The translations under genes were made by a program, and so were the position numbers. Shown here piece by piece: positions 7,734 through 15,831 of a stretch of 37,987 nucleotides of DNA. The notes beneath the pieces are model-generated. The model worked only from the letters and a program-made list of their open reading frames with translations. It was not told the origin of the DNA and did not search any database. This DNA is from Desulfosporosinus cupriresistens (GTDB taxonomy: Bacteria; Bacillota; Desulfitobacteriia; Desulfitobacteriales; Desulfitobacteriaceae): NCBI RefSeq assembly GCF_001707885.1, contig NZ_MASS01000042.1:1-37987 (forward strand), written 5' to 3'. Each line of letters starts with the position of its first letter. Position 1 is the stretch's first letter.

Positions 7734-8234
7734 CTAAGACACCGACTTCCTCCCCATAAACTCCAGTAAAGCCTTGATCATATCATCGGGTTTTGGTGGG
7801 CAACCCGGGACCTTAATATCGACAGGTAATACTTTTCCTATGCCGCCTGCACTAGCATACGCACCTTTAAATACCCCACCATCGATTGCACAATCTCCTA
7901 CTGCCATGACCCACTTTGGCTTGGCCATTGCCTCATAGGTTTCATGGGCAGCATTCACCAACTGGGTGGAGCCCGGCCCAGTACACATTAATAGATCCGC
8001 ATGACGAGGGGAAGCCACAAAGTCAATACCGAAATGCTGATGGTCATAAAGGGAATTGCCTAAAGCAGTCATTTCCCAATCACATCCATTGCAGGAACCA
8101 CAATCAAGGTGCCGAATCTGCAGGGATTTTCTAAAATTCGATGGTAAACCGGACGACTTGTGAGGTATTAGAGAATCTTCATGCTTCTCCGTGAGACTTC
8201 CCATTTTCAACTTCCGGAGCAGAATACTCCACAT
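7734..8234 (-). CDS. hyfI: Hydrogenase small subunit, NuoB/HycG/HyfI type
   Basis: A 166-residue subunit carrying the proximal [4Fe-4S] cluster that passes electrons to or from the NiFe site. Ligand cysteines are C45 and C48 in DCGSCNGCDWE, C115 in VGDCAIDGG and C145 in PGCPPKP, the NuoB/HycG pattern. The ATG at 8234 has GGGGAG 7 nt upstream. The 35 or so residues before the first cysteine are polar and lack a Tat signal, as expected for a group 4 enzyme on the cytoplasmic face. It is the last gene of the operon and follows the large subunit by 20 nt. No HycF/HyfH-like ferredoxin gene is next to it. Confidence 0.93.
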   Translation of the reverse strand: MWSILLRKLKMGSLTEKHEDSLIPHKSSGLPSNFRKSLQIRHLDCGSCNGCDWEMTALGNSLYDHQHFGIDFVASPRHADLLMCTGPGSTQLVNAAHETYEAMAKPKWVMAVGDCAIDGGVFKGAYASAGGIGKVLPVDIKVPGCPPKPDDMIKALLEFMGRKSVS

Positions 8235-8254
8235 GTGTTATCTCCCCTTTTCGG

Positions 8255-9841
8255 CTAGCGGTCGCAACAACTATAGCATAATTCAAAACTCTTATTGATT
8301 AAAGGAAAATCTGGTACAATATTGCCCGGTACGGTAAGAGGTACGGCAGGCCAGTTAGCATAACTTGCAGATCGAATGCGGCAACGGTAGATTTTACCCT
8401 TGTCATCCAACATAAGCCAAATAACATCCGTTCCACGCGGGGACTCAACGCAACCCCAAGCTCCCTGCCATGGTATCAGTTTATTGGAAAATGGGTTCAT
8501 TATATATCTTGAGCGCCCTGCTTCCTTCATCCCTTTACGCAGTAACGTCTCCAGGAACTTGAAACTCTCTCTTGTTTCCTTAACCCGTACCATTAATCTA
8601 GCCCATACATCTCCATTATGTTCGACAACTGATTTCACCATAAGTTCGGGATACAGAAGGTGACTATGAAGTTCGCGCCAATCATAAGCCACACCTGAAG
8701 CTCGAGCGGCTGGCCCCGTAACTCCTAGATCAATAGCGCTTTCCGTCTTTAAAACTCCGGTCGTCACAGCCCTCTGCCTGAAGCCGTCATGTTCCAGTAA
8801 TAGAGGTATCCAATCTTCAAAATCGTTTGCTAGTTCCATCAGGCGGTTCAAAATTTCTTGACTATCCTTTGGCTCCGGAACGGACTTAATTCCCCCCGGA
8901 ACAACCATCCCCCGTAAAAAGCGATGACCGAAAAATTCTAAATTTAGACGTTGAAGGTTTTCCTTTGATTGTGAGCCGTTGGCATTACCTAAGGCAAAAC
9001 CAACTCCGGCACACATATTACCTATATCTCCAATATGGTTATATACTCGTTCTAATTCTGCCAGAATCGTTCGCCATAACAAGACCTGGCGAGGAAGTTC
9101 GATGTTCGCAAGTTTTTCAATAGCTTCACAATAGGCAAGTCCGTGACTCACGGCACATACTCCACAAACCCGTTCAATTATGAGCAACCCTTCTTCTAAG
9201 CTTTTTCCTTCAAGGAGCTTCTCAATTCCTTTATGAGTATAGAAGAGTTGGGCCTCAAGATGCAAAACAGGTTCTCCAATAACATAAAAACGGAAATGCC
9301 CAGGCTCAATTATTCCCGCATGAATCGGACCAACTGGAACCTGAAAGATTCCCTCCCCATGCATTTCCGGGAACACTAAAGGAGCTCGTTTGAAGGATTT
9401 GTATTCTTTTCCTGTTTTGTAATCCTTGCGCAGGGGATGAAAGTTTTTAGGCCACCCCGGGTGCAAAACTAAAGTCCGTGGATCAGGATGTCCAACAGCT
9501 CGCAGCCCAAAAAGATCTTGGGCTTCTCGTTCTGACCAATTCAGTGCTGGCAAGATTAAGGACAGCGAAGGAAACTCATCTTTAATTCCCTTCGCAACTA
9601 AAGTGAGTGTAAAATCCTTATCTGGAAAATGGAGAACCAAGTAAAGACAGAAGTCATTTCCTAATTGGCGTTCATCATTGATAACATGGGTTAACCAAAT
9701 CGGACGCGGCTTCATTTCTAAACAGTAAGCCAAAATATCGGGAAGATCTTGAGAATCCATTGCCACGATACCCTCTTGATTATCCCATTTTATAATCTCC
9801 ATACCGGTATAAATTTGTAAGTAATCCCGTAAGCCTAGCAT
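8255..9841 (-). CDS. hyfG: Hydrogenase large subunit with fused NuoC domain (HycE/HyfG type)
   Basis: A 528-residue protein. Residues 1 to about 150 are a NuoC-like domain (SEREAQDLFGL, GHPDPRTLVLHPGWP, PLRKDY). The remainder is the NuoD/NiFe catalytic domain. The N-terminal metal motif is RVCGVCAVSH (C226, C229, H233). The C-terminal motif is C522-Y-S-C525, so four candidate Ni-Fe ligands are present and this is a hydrogenase rather than a complex I relative. Two oddities stand out: the usual Asp-Pro before the third cysteine is Glu-Leu, and the protein ends at Arg528, so there is no C-terminal peptide for a maturation protease. The ATG follows the hyfF stop by one base, with GGGAGGG upstream. 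It probably evolves or takes up H2 at low potential. Confidence 0.93.
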   Translation of the reverse strand: MLGLRDYLQIYTGMEIIKWDNQEGIVAMDSQDLPDILAYCLEMKPRPIWLTHVINDERQLGNDFCLYLVLHFPDKDFTLTLVAKGIKDEFPSLSLILPALNWSEREAQDLFGLRAVGHPDPRTLVLHPGWPKNFHPLRKDYKTGKEYKSFKRAPLVFPEMHGEGIFQVPVGPIHAGIIEPGHFRFYVIGEPVLHLEAQLFYTHKGIEKLLEGKSLEEGLLIIERVCGVCAVSHGLAYCEAIEKLANIELPRQVLLWRTILAELERVYNHIGDIGNMCAGVGFALGNANGSQSKENLQRLNLEFFGHRFLRGMVVPGGIKSVPEPKDSQEILNRLMELANDFEDWIPLLLEHDGFRQRAVTTGVLKTESAIDLGVTGPAARASGVAYDWRELHSHLLYPELMVKSVVEHNGDVWARLMVRVKETRESFKFLETLLRKGMKEAGRSRYIMNPFSNKLIPWQGAWGCVESPRGTDVIWLMLDDKGKIYRCRIRSASYANWPAVPLTVPGNIVPDFPLINKSFELCYSCCDR

Positions 9842-9842
9842 C

Positions 9843-11297
9843 CTATATCCCTCCCAATATCACTTTGACGACTTGATTTAGGGCCTGATTAAGGCTTTGG
9901 GGAATGAATAAGCCTAAGAAGAGAACTACCAAAAGAGGAATCGCTAGGGCCAGTGTACTGACACTCTCTCCCGCTTGATAACGTCCACTTGGTTTACCAT
10001 AAAACATCTGAAGAAAATGAAATAGAAACCCTGCAAAGATCAGTGTCAGAAATAGAATGCTTAGAAAGCCGAGTATTGGATGATCGGTTTTATACAGACC
10101 TGATAAGATGCTTAACTCTGAACGGAACGTTCCAAACGGAGGGGTTCCTGTGATTCCTAATAATCCTAAAACCATTACAATCCCTGTGAAAGGCCATACT
10201 TTAAAGATTCCACGAATCCTAGGAATTTGTCTAGTGCCCGTTTTTTGTACCAGACTTCCAATAATGACAAATAGGTTTGCCTTTGTTAAAGCATGAAGCA
10301 AGAGATGTAACGATGCCCCCCAGACTGCTTCCTGAGTTCCGAGGCCAAAACCTAAAGCTAAGATTCCCATGTGTTCTACACTTGAATAGGCCAATAATCG
10401 TTTTACATCTTTTTGCATTAAGATAAATCCTACCATCAGTGCCAACGATAAAAGACCAAAACCTATCAGTATCTTACCTATGAAATCAGGACCCAGCTCC
10501 GTGAGGCGAGCTATAGTGTACCAACGCAAAATAGCATAGAGCGCACAATTGAGCAAAACTGCGGATAACAGAGCACTAACTGGAGAAGGCGCCTGACTAT
10601 GAGCATCTGGAAGCCAAGAATGCATGGGGGCGAAACCGACTTTAGTCCCATAACCAACGACCGTAAACAGGACACCAAGGCGGAATAAATTAGGGTCTAA
10701 CTGTGATGCTATTTTGGGGAGCATACGCCAATCCAAAGCTGTCAAACTTTGACCTAAATGAGGTGCAGCCGCCGCAAAAAGCAACATTGTTCCCAACAAA
10801 GCAAAACTAATACCTACTGTGCATAAAATTACATATTTCCAAGCTGCTTCAACTGCCTTCTTGTTGCGATAGAACCCAACCAAGAGAGTCGTGGCTAAGG
10901 TTGTCCCCTCAATCCCTACCCAAAGAACGCCCAGATTAGGTGTGCTAACAACTAGAAGCATCGTTGCGATAAAGATCCATATCCAGAAATAATACCACTT
11001 CAAACTGGTTCTGGGAAGTTTCTTCTCATGGACTTCTTTTTCCATATACCCTAGTGAAAACAGGATTACATAAACAGCAATAATAATAATTACGCTAAGA
11101 AGTAAGGCACTCAAGGCATCCCAATACAAAATGCCCGCCCCATACCCATAGGACCCCTGCAATAACGTTTGTCTAATGGTCCAGCCTCCACTCAACGTTA
11201 ACAAAACAAGGGCTAAGCTGTTTAAAAGTTTCAAATATGTAACCTTTGCCGAAATCAGCATTCCGACCGCCGCGATTACAGCTACTCCAATAAACAT
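9843..11297 (-). CDS. hyfF: Antiporter-like membrane subunit (HyfF/NuoN-NuoL type)
   Basis: A 484-residue polytopic protein (about 13-14 hydrophobic segments) of the Mrp/NuoLMN family, expected to form a proton or sodium half-channel. Family signatures are VGIEGTTLATTLLV (conserved glutamate of TM5), the GYGTKVGFAPMHSWLPDAH block (TM7 lysine and the following broken helix), and KDVKRLLAYSSVEHMG. Six bases separate it from hyfE, and the hyfG ATG follows its stop by one base, so the genes are translationally linked. It is one of two antiporter-like subunits here; hyfB is the other. Three such subunits occur in E. coli Hyf, so this complex is smaller. Confidence 0.92.
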   Translation of the reverse strand: MFIGVAVIAAVGMLISAKVTYLKLLNSLALVLLTLSGGWTIRQTLLQGSYGYGAGILYWDALSALLLSVIIIIAVYVILFSLGYMEKEVHEKKLPRTSLKWYYFWIWIFIATMLLVVSTPNLGVLWVGIEGTTLATTLLVGFYRNKKAVEAAWKYVILCTVGISFALLGTMLLFAAAAPHLGQSLTALDWRMLPKIASQLDPNLFRLGVLFTVVGYGTKVGFAPMHSWLPDAHSQAPSPVSALLSAVLLNCALYAILRWYTIARLTELGPDFIGKILIGFGLLSLALMVGFILMQKDVKRLLAYSSVEHMGILALGFGLGTQEAVWGASLHLLLHALTKANLFVIIGSLVQKTGTRQIPRIRGIFKVWPFTGIVMVLGLLGITGTPPFGTFRSELSILSGLYKTDHPILGFLSILFLTLIFAGFLFHFLQMFYGKPSGRYQAGESVSTLALAIPLLVVLFLGLFIPQSLNQALNQVVKVILGGI

Positions 11298-11303
11298 CGC
11301 ATA

Positions 11304-11960
11304 CTATCCTTTCAATGACCTCATGTGATCAACATTCAGCGAATCATAATTTTCCAGCATTTGTTTAGATAAAATCACTATAATGACAATCCCGACAAGG
11401 ATATCGAACATGCTCCCCATTTCCACTAACAAAGGCATCCCTTGGGTCAGAAAAAATCCAGCGAGGAATATTCCATTGTCAATAAGCAAAATTCCCACTA
11501 CTTGTACTATAGCGACCTTACGAATCATCATTAGTAGAAGGCCAAAGAAGATTAATGCTATGGCAACGGCTAAGCCGTTACGAAAACCTGCTTGGGGAAG
11601 TGCCATTAAGGGTTTCGTCACATCATAGGCGATAATCGTTAAAGCTCCGGCGACAACTAACGATGTAGCTCGTTTTAAATATATTTCACCCACCCATGCT
11701 GTATTTGACTCTCTCAATACACGTCGTAAAAGTATAGGGATGATTCCGGCCTTGCCAATTAACAACAACACACCAACGAAAATGACCTCAGGTTCATCGT
11801 GGTATACCCCTTGAGCTAAAATTAGGAGTGAAACAGCAACAGTTTGCACTGTCCACCAGTTCAAGGCCTTCTGGACCCGATTACTGTACACAATGCTCAA
11901 TCCACTAGTTAAAAGCACAAGGAGCACTAAGTTAAGCCAATTTTCAGAAATTCCTGACAC
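11304..11960 (-). CDS. hyfE: HyfE-like membrane subunit (hydrogenase-4 component E)
   Basis: A 218-residue, highly hydrophobic protein with about six or seven membrane segments. The C-terminal part (GSMFDILVGIVIIVILSKQM) resembles the NuoK-like half of HyfE. It begins at a GTG that directly follows the hyfC stop (TAA then GTG), with GGGGG about 9 nt upstream inside the end of hyfC. The function is structural or ion-conducting within the membrane arm. Hyc-type formate hydrogenlyases lack this subunit, so its presence makes the complex Hyf-like. Confidence 0.88.
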   Translation of the reverse strand: MSGISENWLNLVLLVLLTSGLSIVYSNRVQKALNWWTVQTVAVSLLILAQGVYHDEPEVIFVGVLLLIGKAGIIPILLRRVLRESNTAWVGEIYLKRATSLVVAGALTIIAYDVTKPLMALPQAGFRNGLAVAIALIFFGLLLMMIRKVAIVQVVGILLIDNGIFLAGFFLTQGMPLLVEMGSMFDILVGIVIIVILSKQMLENYDSLNVDHMRSLKG

Positions 11961-12929
11961 TTAAATCTGCCCCCTTATAATCCAGAGTGATACTAAGGCC
12001 AATATGGCAGAAGCTGTGCTCGTTGCCAAAAAATGCGGGGCTCGGAAAAGCCGCCTTTTAACAAAAAGACTCTCTGCAGTGGCAAAGAAGAATCCTAAAA
12101 CAGCAACTTTAACTCCAGCGAAACCCAAAGCCCAGAGTATTCCTAAAAAACCATCATCACCCGTGATCAACCCGCTAGGCCATATAATCTGAGCCATTAA
12201 AATAAGCAGCAAGAGTTGTTTGACCTGCTCAGAAAAATTCAACAGCGCCAGTGAAGGTCCAGTGTATTCCAGCAACATCCCTTCATGAATCATGGTTAAT
12301 TCCAAATGAGTATCTGGATTGTCCATTGGGATTCGTCCCATCTCCGCAACGCTAACCATTCCCAAGGTTATTAAGGCTAATATGCGTGGGATAAAAATGG
12401 GTGATACGTTCAGCAAGCTGGCCGCCATCCCTTGTAGGGATGTTGTCTCAGTTATAAACGCTAAGACGATTAGCCCTAAAAGTAAAGCAGGCTCAGTCAA
12501 TAATCCCACAAAAAGCTCTCTACTCGATCCCATCCCCCCGAATGTTCCTGCTCCTTCTAACCCCGCAAGTGTCAAAAACAGGCGTACAAGACCAAGACTT
12601 GCCCCGAATAAAAACAGATCCCCCCATCCGCTTAATGGCGCCCAGCCCCAAGCATTGGGAATAACGAGTGCGGCCATTAATGTGGCAGCAAAAGCAACTC
12701 GAGGCGTCAAAAAAAAGATCCAGGAGGCATGTTCCGAGATTAATTCCTCCTTCTTCATCATTTTCCTTAAGTCACGGTATGGTTGAAGGATTGAAGGACC
12801 CTGTCGCATTTGCCAAAACGCTTTACTTTTTTTAATAAAACCTTGAAGAAGTGGTGCGACAACTAAAATCAAGGCTAAATGTCCAAGTCCCATCAACAGA
12901 CGGGTTAAAACCGCATATAGTTCGTCCAT
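11961..12929 (-). CDS. hyfC: NuoH/HycD/HyfC-type membrane subunit
   Basis: A 322-residue polytopic subunit that anchors the hydrogenase module to the membrane arm. NuoH-family features include the acidic loops VAEMGRIPMDNPDTHLELTM and the following MIHEGMLLEYTGPSLAL, which hold conserved carboxylates near the quinone-site-derived cavity. The cytoplasmic segment FWQMRQGPSILQPYRDLRKM near the N-terminus is typical of HycD. The length is normal for the family. The ATG lies 11 nt after hyfB with an AGGAGGAGA ribosome site. No frameshift is visible. Confidence 0.93.
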   Translation of the reverse strand: MDELYAVLTRLLMGLGHLALILVVAPLLQGFIKKSKAFWQMRQGPSILQPYRDLRKMMKKEELISEHASWIFFLTPRVAFAATLMAALVIPNAWGWAPLSGWGDLFLFGASLGLVRLFLTLAGLEGAGTFGGMGSSRELFVGLLTEPALLLGLIVLAFITETTSLQGMAASLLNVSPIFIPRILALITLGMVSVAEMGRIPMDNPDTHLELTMIHEGMLLEYTGPSLALLNFSEQVKQLLLLILMAQIIWPSGLITGDDGFLGILWALGFAGVKVAVLGFFFATAESLFVKRRLFRAPHFLATSTASAILALVSLWIIRGQI

Positions 12930-12940
12930 CTCTTCTCCTC

Positions 12941-14875
12941 CTAACGTCCTATAATTAAAACGACGATGACCGTGATCAATAGGTAGCCTAAATAAAGATG
13001 AATGCTCCCCTCTTGCAGTTTACGGATTTGGGTTGCCAACCAAAGTAAGCCACGTATTAAAGGTCGATATAAGAAATCCTCAAAGACTTCCTTAATTCTC
13101 CCTTCGTACCTTAAAGAACGCAGACTGTAACGGGTTCCACCAAAATCGCCCTCCACTTGCCGTCGCGAACCTAACACTTTAGTAAAAAGAACTCGTATGG
13201 GATTTGTTAATCCACCGGCAGTATATTGCATACTTGGAGTCAATGGAGCACCACAATTCCAAGTTGCCGTAACTCTACGAAGACCTCGTTTACTAAGGAG
13301 AACTACGATCACCGTCAGAAAAATTAGCAGGATTAGATAGCTTGAGGACAGGTTAAGTGGTGTCCCAAGGGCTAACCGTATGCGTTCAACATCACTGGTT
13401 CTCAAAACCGAAAGCGGCAAGTTCAACAAGGCTAAGGTAGCTGAAGGCCAAAGCACACTTAAAACCGCTAACCCGCAAATTAATAATGGAGCAAGTATCT
13501 GAACAAAGTGTGCTTCTGTAGCCCTTTCTGTCACTGAGGAACGGGCTTGTCCAAGGAAGGAGATTCCAAACCATTTCACAAACGTGGCAATAGATAATCC
13601 TCCAACCAAGGCCAGAACACCAATAGCTAATGGTAAGACAACTTTACTCCAGCCATTTGTAAGGTTCAGGGTATTCGTCCACAAGGATTGGAAAAGGATC
13701 AATTCTCCCCAGAACCCACCGAGCGGGGGTAACGCTGTGATACCTAATATTCCTATAAGGGCTCCAAGAGCTGTTTTGGGCATCCGCTTGAGCAACCCAC
13801 CTAAACGCTCCAAATTCCGAGTATGGGTTGCCTGAATGATATTTCCGGCTTCCATAAAAAGTAACGACTTAAAAAGCATATGTTGCAAAGTATGCCAAAA
13901 GAAAGCGACAAGGGCTAAATCCATGGCCCAATCATTATTCCAGGATCTTGCCAGAAAAGCGCTTCCTAATGCTATTCCCAGAATACCTACATTTTCTATC
14001 GTGGAAAAAGCAAGTAATTTCTTAAGATCTGACTGAACTGAGGCAGAGAGTATCCCTACGAAGGCAGATAGTGCTCCGACCAGCAAAAATAGCCATCCCC
14101 ACCAGACAGGCCCAGGTCCTAAAGTTAACCAGACTAATCTTAAAAAGAGATAGAGCGCAACTTTAACCATGACTCCTGACATTAGTGAAGATACAGGACT
14201 TGGTGCAGCCGAATGGGCATGAGGTAACCAAATATGAAAGGGAACAAAACCAGCTTTTGTACCTAAACCGATGAAGAAAGCAAGAAAAACTAAATTAAGT
14301 TGGATTGTGGTAAGTGTGGGAGCTACACCCGCCCATACCTCAAAAGCAAAGCTGCCAGTCTTCGTATATAAAAACAAGGTCGCGGCAGTAAGGAAGACCG
14401 TTGCAACATGAGTCATTACCAGATATATGTAAGCAGACCTTCGGTTTTGATGATCTTCGTTTTCATACAGAACTAAAAAGAATGAGAAAAGGGACATCAT
14501 TTCCCATGTCAGCAAAAAGGAAAAGCCGTCATCCGCAAGCAATACGCCAAACATGCTACCAAGAAACAAAAACCAATTTACATAAAAAGGCCAAAGACTT
14601 TTCTTCTTTTCTTCATATTCCTTTAAGTATCCTAGTGCGTATAGGGATGAGAAACCTTGACCCAAGAGCAGAATGAAAAGGAAGAACATCGTCAGTCCAT
14701 CAACTTTCCAAGAGAGCCAACGCTCCGCTCCTTCTCCTGTAAAGAACTTCAATCCTGTTTGAACCCAATTCCCACTTCGGGACGTCACAAAACCCCAGAC
14801 AAGTCCTGCTCCAGCCAATACGATACATAAGCTCATTAATAATTGACGAACGGATTGGCTCTCCTTATTTGCCAT
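12941..14875 (-). CDS. hyfB: Large antiporter-like membrane subunit (HyfB/NuoL type)
   Basis: A 644-residue first gene of the hydrogenase operon with about 15 or more membrane segments. The NuoL-family block LTWEMMSLFSFFLVLYEN contains the TM5 glutamate, GLGTKAGFVPFHIWLPHAH the TM7 lysine, and SDLKKLLAFSTIENVG the TM8 lysines. The C-terminal part (after about residue 540) is a long soluble stretch followed by a terminal helix (LYLGYLLITVIVVLIIGR), recalling the lateral-helix extension of HyfB/HycC. The ATG at 14875 follows GGGGG by 9 nt. A sigma-A-type promoter lies about 80 nt upstream. Confidence 0.93.
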   Translation of the reverse strand: MANKESQSVRQLLMSLCIVLAGAGLVWGFVTSRSGNWVQTGLKFFTGEGAERWLSWKVDGLTMFFLFILLLGQGFSSLYALGYLKEYEEKKKSLWPFYVNWFLFLGSMFGVLLADDGFSFLLTWEMMSLFSFFLVLYENEDHQNRRSAYIYLVMTHVATVFLTAATLFLYTKTGSFAFEVWAGVAPTLTTIQLNLVFLAFFIGLGTKAGFVPFHIWLPHAHSAAPSPVSSLMSGVMVKVALYLFLRLVWLTLGPGPVWWGWLFLLVGALSAFVGILSASVQSDLKKLLAFSTIENVGILGIALGSAFLARSWNNDWAMDLALVAFFWHTLQHMLFKSLLFMEAGNIIQATHTRNLERLGGLLKRMPKTALGALIGILGITALPPLGGFWGELILFQSLWTNTLNLTNGWSKVVLPLAIGVLALVGGLSIATFVKWFGISFLGQARSSVTERATEAHFVQILAPLLICGLAVLSVLWPSATLALLNLPLSVLRTSDVERIRLALGTPLNLSSSYLILLIFLTVIVVLLSKRGLRRVTATWNCGAPLTPSMQYTAGGLTNPIRVLFTKVLGSRRQVEGDFGGTRYSLRSLRYEGRIKEVFEDFLYRPLIRGLLWLATQIRKLQEGSIHLYLGYLLITVIVVLIIGR

Positions 14876-14960
14876 TCATGCTTACCCCCTGATTACCTAT
14901 TATGAATTAATGTCATCTAGTCCTTCCACTCACTCAAATAAACGAACGGGTGGCCATTTA

Positions 14961-14989
14961 ATCATAAGCAATAACACCCTAAATATCAA
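14961..14989 (-). promoter_or_regulatory. Sigma-A promoter of the hyf operon
   Basis: On the minus strand TTGATA (14984-14989) and TATGAT (14961-14966) are 17 bp apart, each one base from consensus. The predicted start near 14954 gives a leader of about 80 nt before hyfB. This argues that the hydrogenase operon is not sigma-54 dependent, unlike aor. Confidence 0.72.
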
Positions 14990-15286
14990 ATTGCAAGAAG
15001 CCTCTTTTTGTTCACTAACTAGCAAATATCGCCATAATTCAGAGTATTTCTACCAGAAGTCCATGTCGTATCAATTTCTATATAAAATACAATATACATT
15101 TTTGTCACCATAAAAAAATGATATTACTAAATAATTAACGTATATATCACCTGTAAGTATTACAGAACCGCCTCAATCACTCAAGTAATAAGCGCCACTT
15201 CCAAGAACATCCAACAGACATGCTGAATAGAATACATTAAGAACCCGCTCAATCTTATAATCATCAAAGGCAAAGGGGTGAAGTAA
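14990..15286. other. AT-rich intergenic region between divergent units
   Basis: This lies upstream of the leftward hyf operon and the rightward 42-codon gene at 15287. It is AT-rich without a supported gene. A 67-codon frame (14910-15113) crosses the hyf promoter and has no ribosome site. A near sigma-54 motif at 15021-15034 has the wrong spacing. No terminator or riboswitch was recognised. Confidence 0.4.
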
Positions 15287-15415
15287 ATGATTATAGCATC
15301 ATTGGTAGTTATTATTATTTTATTGTTAATCATCGTTTGGGAACTTTGGGAATTGCTCCAGAAACCCGTTTACCCACCTATCCCACCACCAAAACCACCA
15401 AGACCATGTCTCTAG
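15287..15415 (+). CDS. Small single-pass membrane protein (42 aa)
   Basis: ATG 15287 is preceded by AAAGGGGTG at good spacing, and the frame encodes 42 residues. Residues 2-17 are almost pure Ile, Leu and Val (a membrane helix). WELWELLQKP follows, then a proline-rich cytoplasmic or external tail (YPPIPPPKPPRP) ending in Cys-Leu. The strong ribosome site, clean domain layout and a following hairpin support a real gene despite its size. No family is recognised. The polyproline tail suggests a protein-binding microprotein; that is inference. Confidence 0.68.
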   Translation: MIIASLVVIIILLLIIVWELWELLQKPVYPPIPPPKPPRPCL

Positions 15416-15429
15416 TAGGCCTTTGACAG

Positions 15430-15460
15430 TTTTAGCCTAGGTAATTTACCTAGGCTAAAA
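15430..15460 (+). terminator. Hairpin downstream of the 42-aa gene
   Basis: A 15-base perfect inverted repeat (TTTTAGCCTAGGTAA and its complement) lies 14 nt after the stop of the small membrane gene. The stem carries its own T and A tails, so it may act on both strands, although the run of U after the stem is short. Confidence 0.6.
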
Positions 15461-15507
15461 TAATTCCTAAACCAAAATATTTTAAGAATATGATAGTTAT
15501 ACTTATT

Positions 15508-15558
15508 AAGAATTACACCTAATGAAAGATGGAACAACTTTCATTAGGTGTAATTCTT
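15508..15558. repeat. Perfect 21-bp inverted repeat with 9-nt loop
   Basis: The left arm at 15508-15528 (AAGAATTACACCTAATGAAAG) and the right arm at 15538-15558 are exact complements with loop ATGGAACAA. It lies between the two small genes, 51 nt upstream of the second start. It has no GC-rich core or U-tract, so a plain terminator is unlikely. It could be a miniature mobile element, a leader hairpin or a protein-binding dyad. Confidence 0.7.
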
Positions 15559-15609
15559 CCATATATTGGTATGTAGAATCAAACTACTAATGAAAGGAGT
15601 GAAGGTGCA

Positions 15610-15771
15610 ATGCATCTTTTTAATCATATACACTGCTACCCTAATCCGATATATGTTTACTATTGTCCTATCTCTCCATGTTATTATCTCTACTATCGCC
15701 AAAAGAAAGAGGTAATCTACGAACAGCAACAGGTTCCTATTTACAATGGTCATGAACACGGAAAAGGCTAA
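15610..15771 (+). CDS. Small Tyr/Cys/His-rich protein (53 aa)
   Basis: ATG 15610 has AAAGGAG about 10 nt upstream. The 53-residue product is rich in tyrosine, with cysteines and histidines (HIHCYPNPIYVYYCPISPC, then YYLYYRQ) and an acidic/His tail EHGKG. A hairpin with a GAAA tetraloop follows 7 nt after the stop. No family was recognised. The composition resembles small coat or cross-linked surface proteins of spore formers, but that is only an analogy. The antisense frame across this locus (15759-15544) is a shadow. Confidence 0.62.
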   Translation: MHLFNHIHCYPNPIYVYYCPISPCYYLYYRQKKEVIYEQQQVPIYNGHEHGKG

Positions 15772-15778
15772 ACTACTC

Positions 15779-15806
15779 GACGTCTCTGAAAAGAGGCGTC
15801 TTGTTC
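15779..15806 (+). terminator. Intrinsic terminator after the 53-aa gene
   Basis: The stem GACGTCTCT/AGAGGCGTC (one G-U pair) has a GAAA tetraloop and is followed by TTGTTC. The U-run is weak but the placement, 7 nt after the stop codon, is right. Confidence 0.65.
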
Positions 15807-15810
15807 AATG

Positions 15811-15831
15811 AAAAAGAGCCTTTCGGCTCTT
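15811..15831 (-). terminator. Intrinsic terminator of the leftward 66-aa gene
   Basis: On the minus strand the stem is AAGAGCC-GAAA-GGCTCTT, followed by a run of five U. Its 5' edge overlaps the stop codon of the gene at 15830-16030. Confidence 0.85.

Noticed and set aside
12319..12786. 155-codon rightward open frame
   Set aside because: It is entirely antisense to hyfC, with repetitive Pro/Lys/Arg composition typical of a shadow of a membrane-protein gene and no ribosome site.
15021..15034. Possible sigma-54 promoter for the hydrogenase operon (TGGCGATATTTGCT on the minus strand)
   Set aside because: GG and GC are only 8 bases apart instead of 10, and the CAC part of the -24 element is missing. 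A better sigma-A promoter lies closer to hyfB.
15544..15759. 71-codon leftward open frame
   Set aside because: It is antisense to the 53-aa gene and crosses the perfect 21-bp inverted repeat; no ribosome site.
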